This document shows positions 6,276 to 7,551 of a stretch of 7,551 bases of DNA, in pieces (position 1 is the first letter of the stretch; each line of letters begins with the position of its first letter). The position numbers were made by a program, and so were the translations under genes. This DNA comes from Gammaproteobacteria bacterium (lineage in GTDB: Bacteria > Pseudomonadota > Gammaproteobacteria > Enterobacterales > Psychrobiaceae), in the NCBI GenBank assembly GCA_013214885.1, contig JABSRS010000155.1, forward strand, positions 1 through 7,551, in the 5' to 3' direction. The notes beneath the pieces were generated by a model. The model did not search any database and was not told the DNA's origin. It worked only from the letters and a program-made list of their open reading frames with translations.

Positions 6276-7551
<1,276 letters not shown>

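Overview
The window looks like chromosomal DNA of a marine-type, moderately AT-rich gammaproteobacterium, probably Alteromonadales-like (Shewanella/Colwellia relatives). The reasons are the GroES/GroEL sequences, a DNA-J-related protein of a type typical of this group, and a sigma-32-like groE promoter. Species cannot be named from the sequence alone. No insertion sequence, CRISPR array, tRNA or rRNA is visible.

Layout. (1) 1-381: the C-terminal part of an SGNH/GDSL-type hydrolase, cut by the left edge. (2) 382-617: a 236-bp gap with a probable intrinsic terminator (462-500). It also holds a promoter whose spacer and -10 are covered by a near-perfect 30-bp palindrome (550-579). (3) 618-3788: a 1056-residue membrane HD-GYP protein, a predicted cyclic-di-GMP phosphodiesterase. 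Its periplasmic part appears to be a double Cache domain with a type-3 solute-binding domain nested in it. (4) 3791-4423: a DNA-J-related co-chaperone with a C-terminal J domain, 2 bp downstream and almost certainly co-transcribed. (5) 4420-5760, minus strand: a MATE-family efflux transporter whose stop codon overlaps the dnaJ-related stop tail to tail. (6) 5761-5953: a divergent control region with a good sigma-32 promoter and a leader hairpin. (7) 5954-6247 groES and 6287-7551 groEL, the latter cut by the right edge.

How the genes fit together. groES-groEL is the standard heat-shock chaperonin operon. The HD-GYP/DNA-J-related pair forms a separate two-gene unit in which an extracytoplasmic signal would be converted into cyclic-di-GMP breakdown. 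The first Cache module carries a Y-R-W-Y-Y-D arrangement like that of amino-acid-sensing dCache domains, and the nested module belongs to a superfamily rich in amino-acid binders, so an amino acid or related small polar ligand is a reasonable guess. The link between this sensor and the J-domain protein is the least explained part of the window. The features most worth following up are the nested double sensor, the palindromic operator-like site on its promoter, and its pairing with a co-chaperone.
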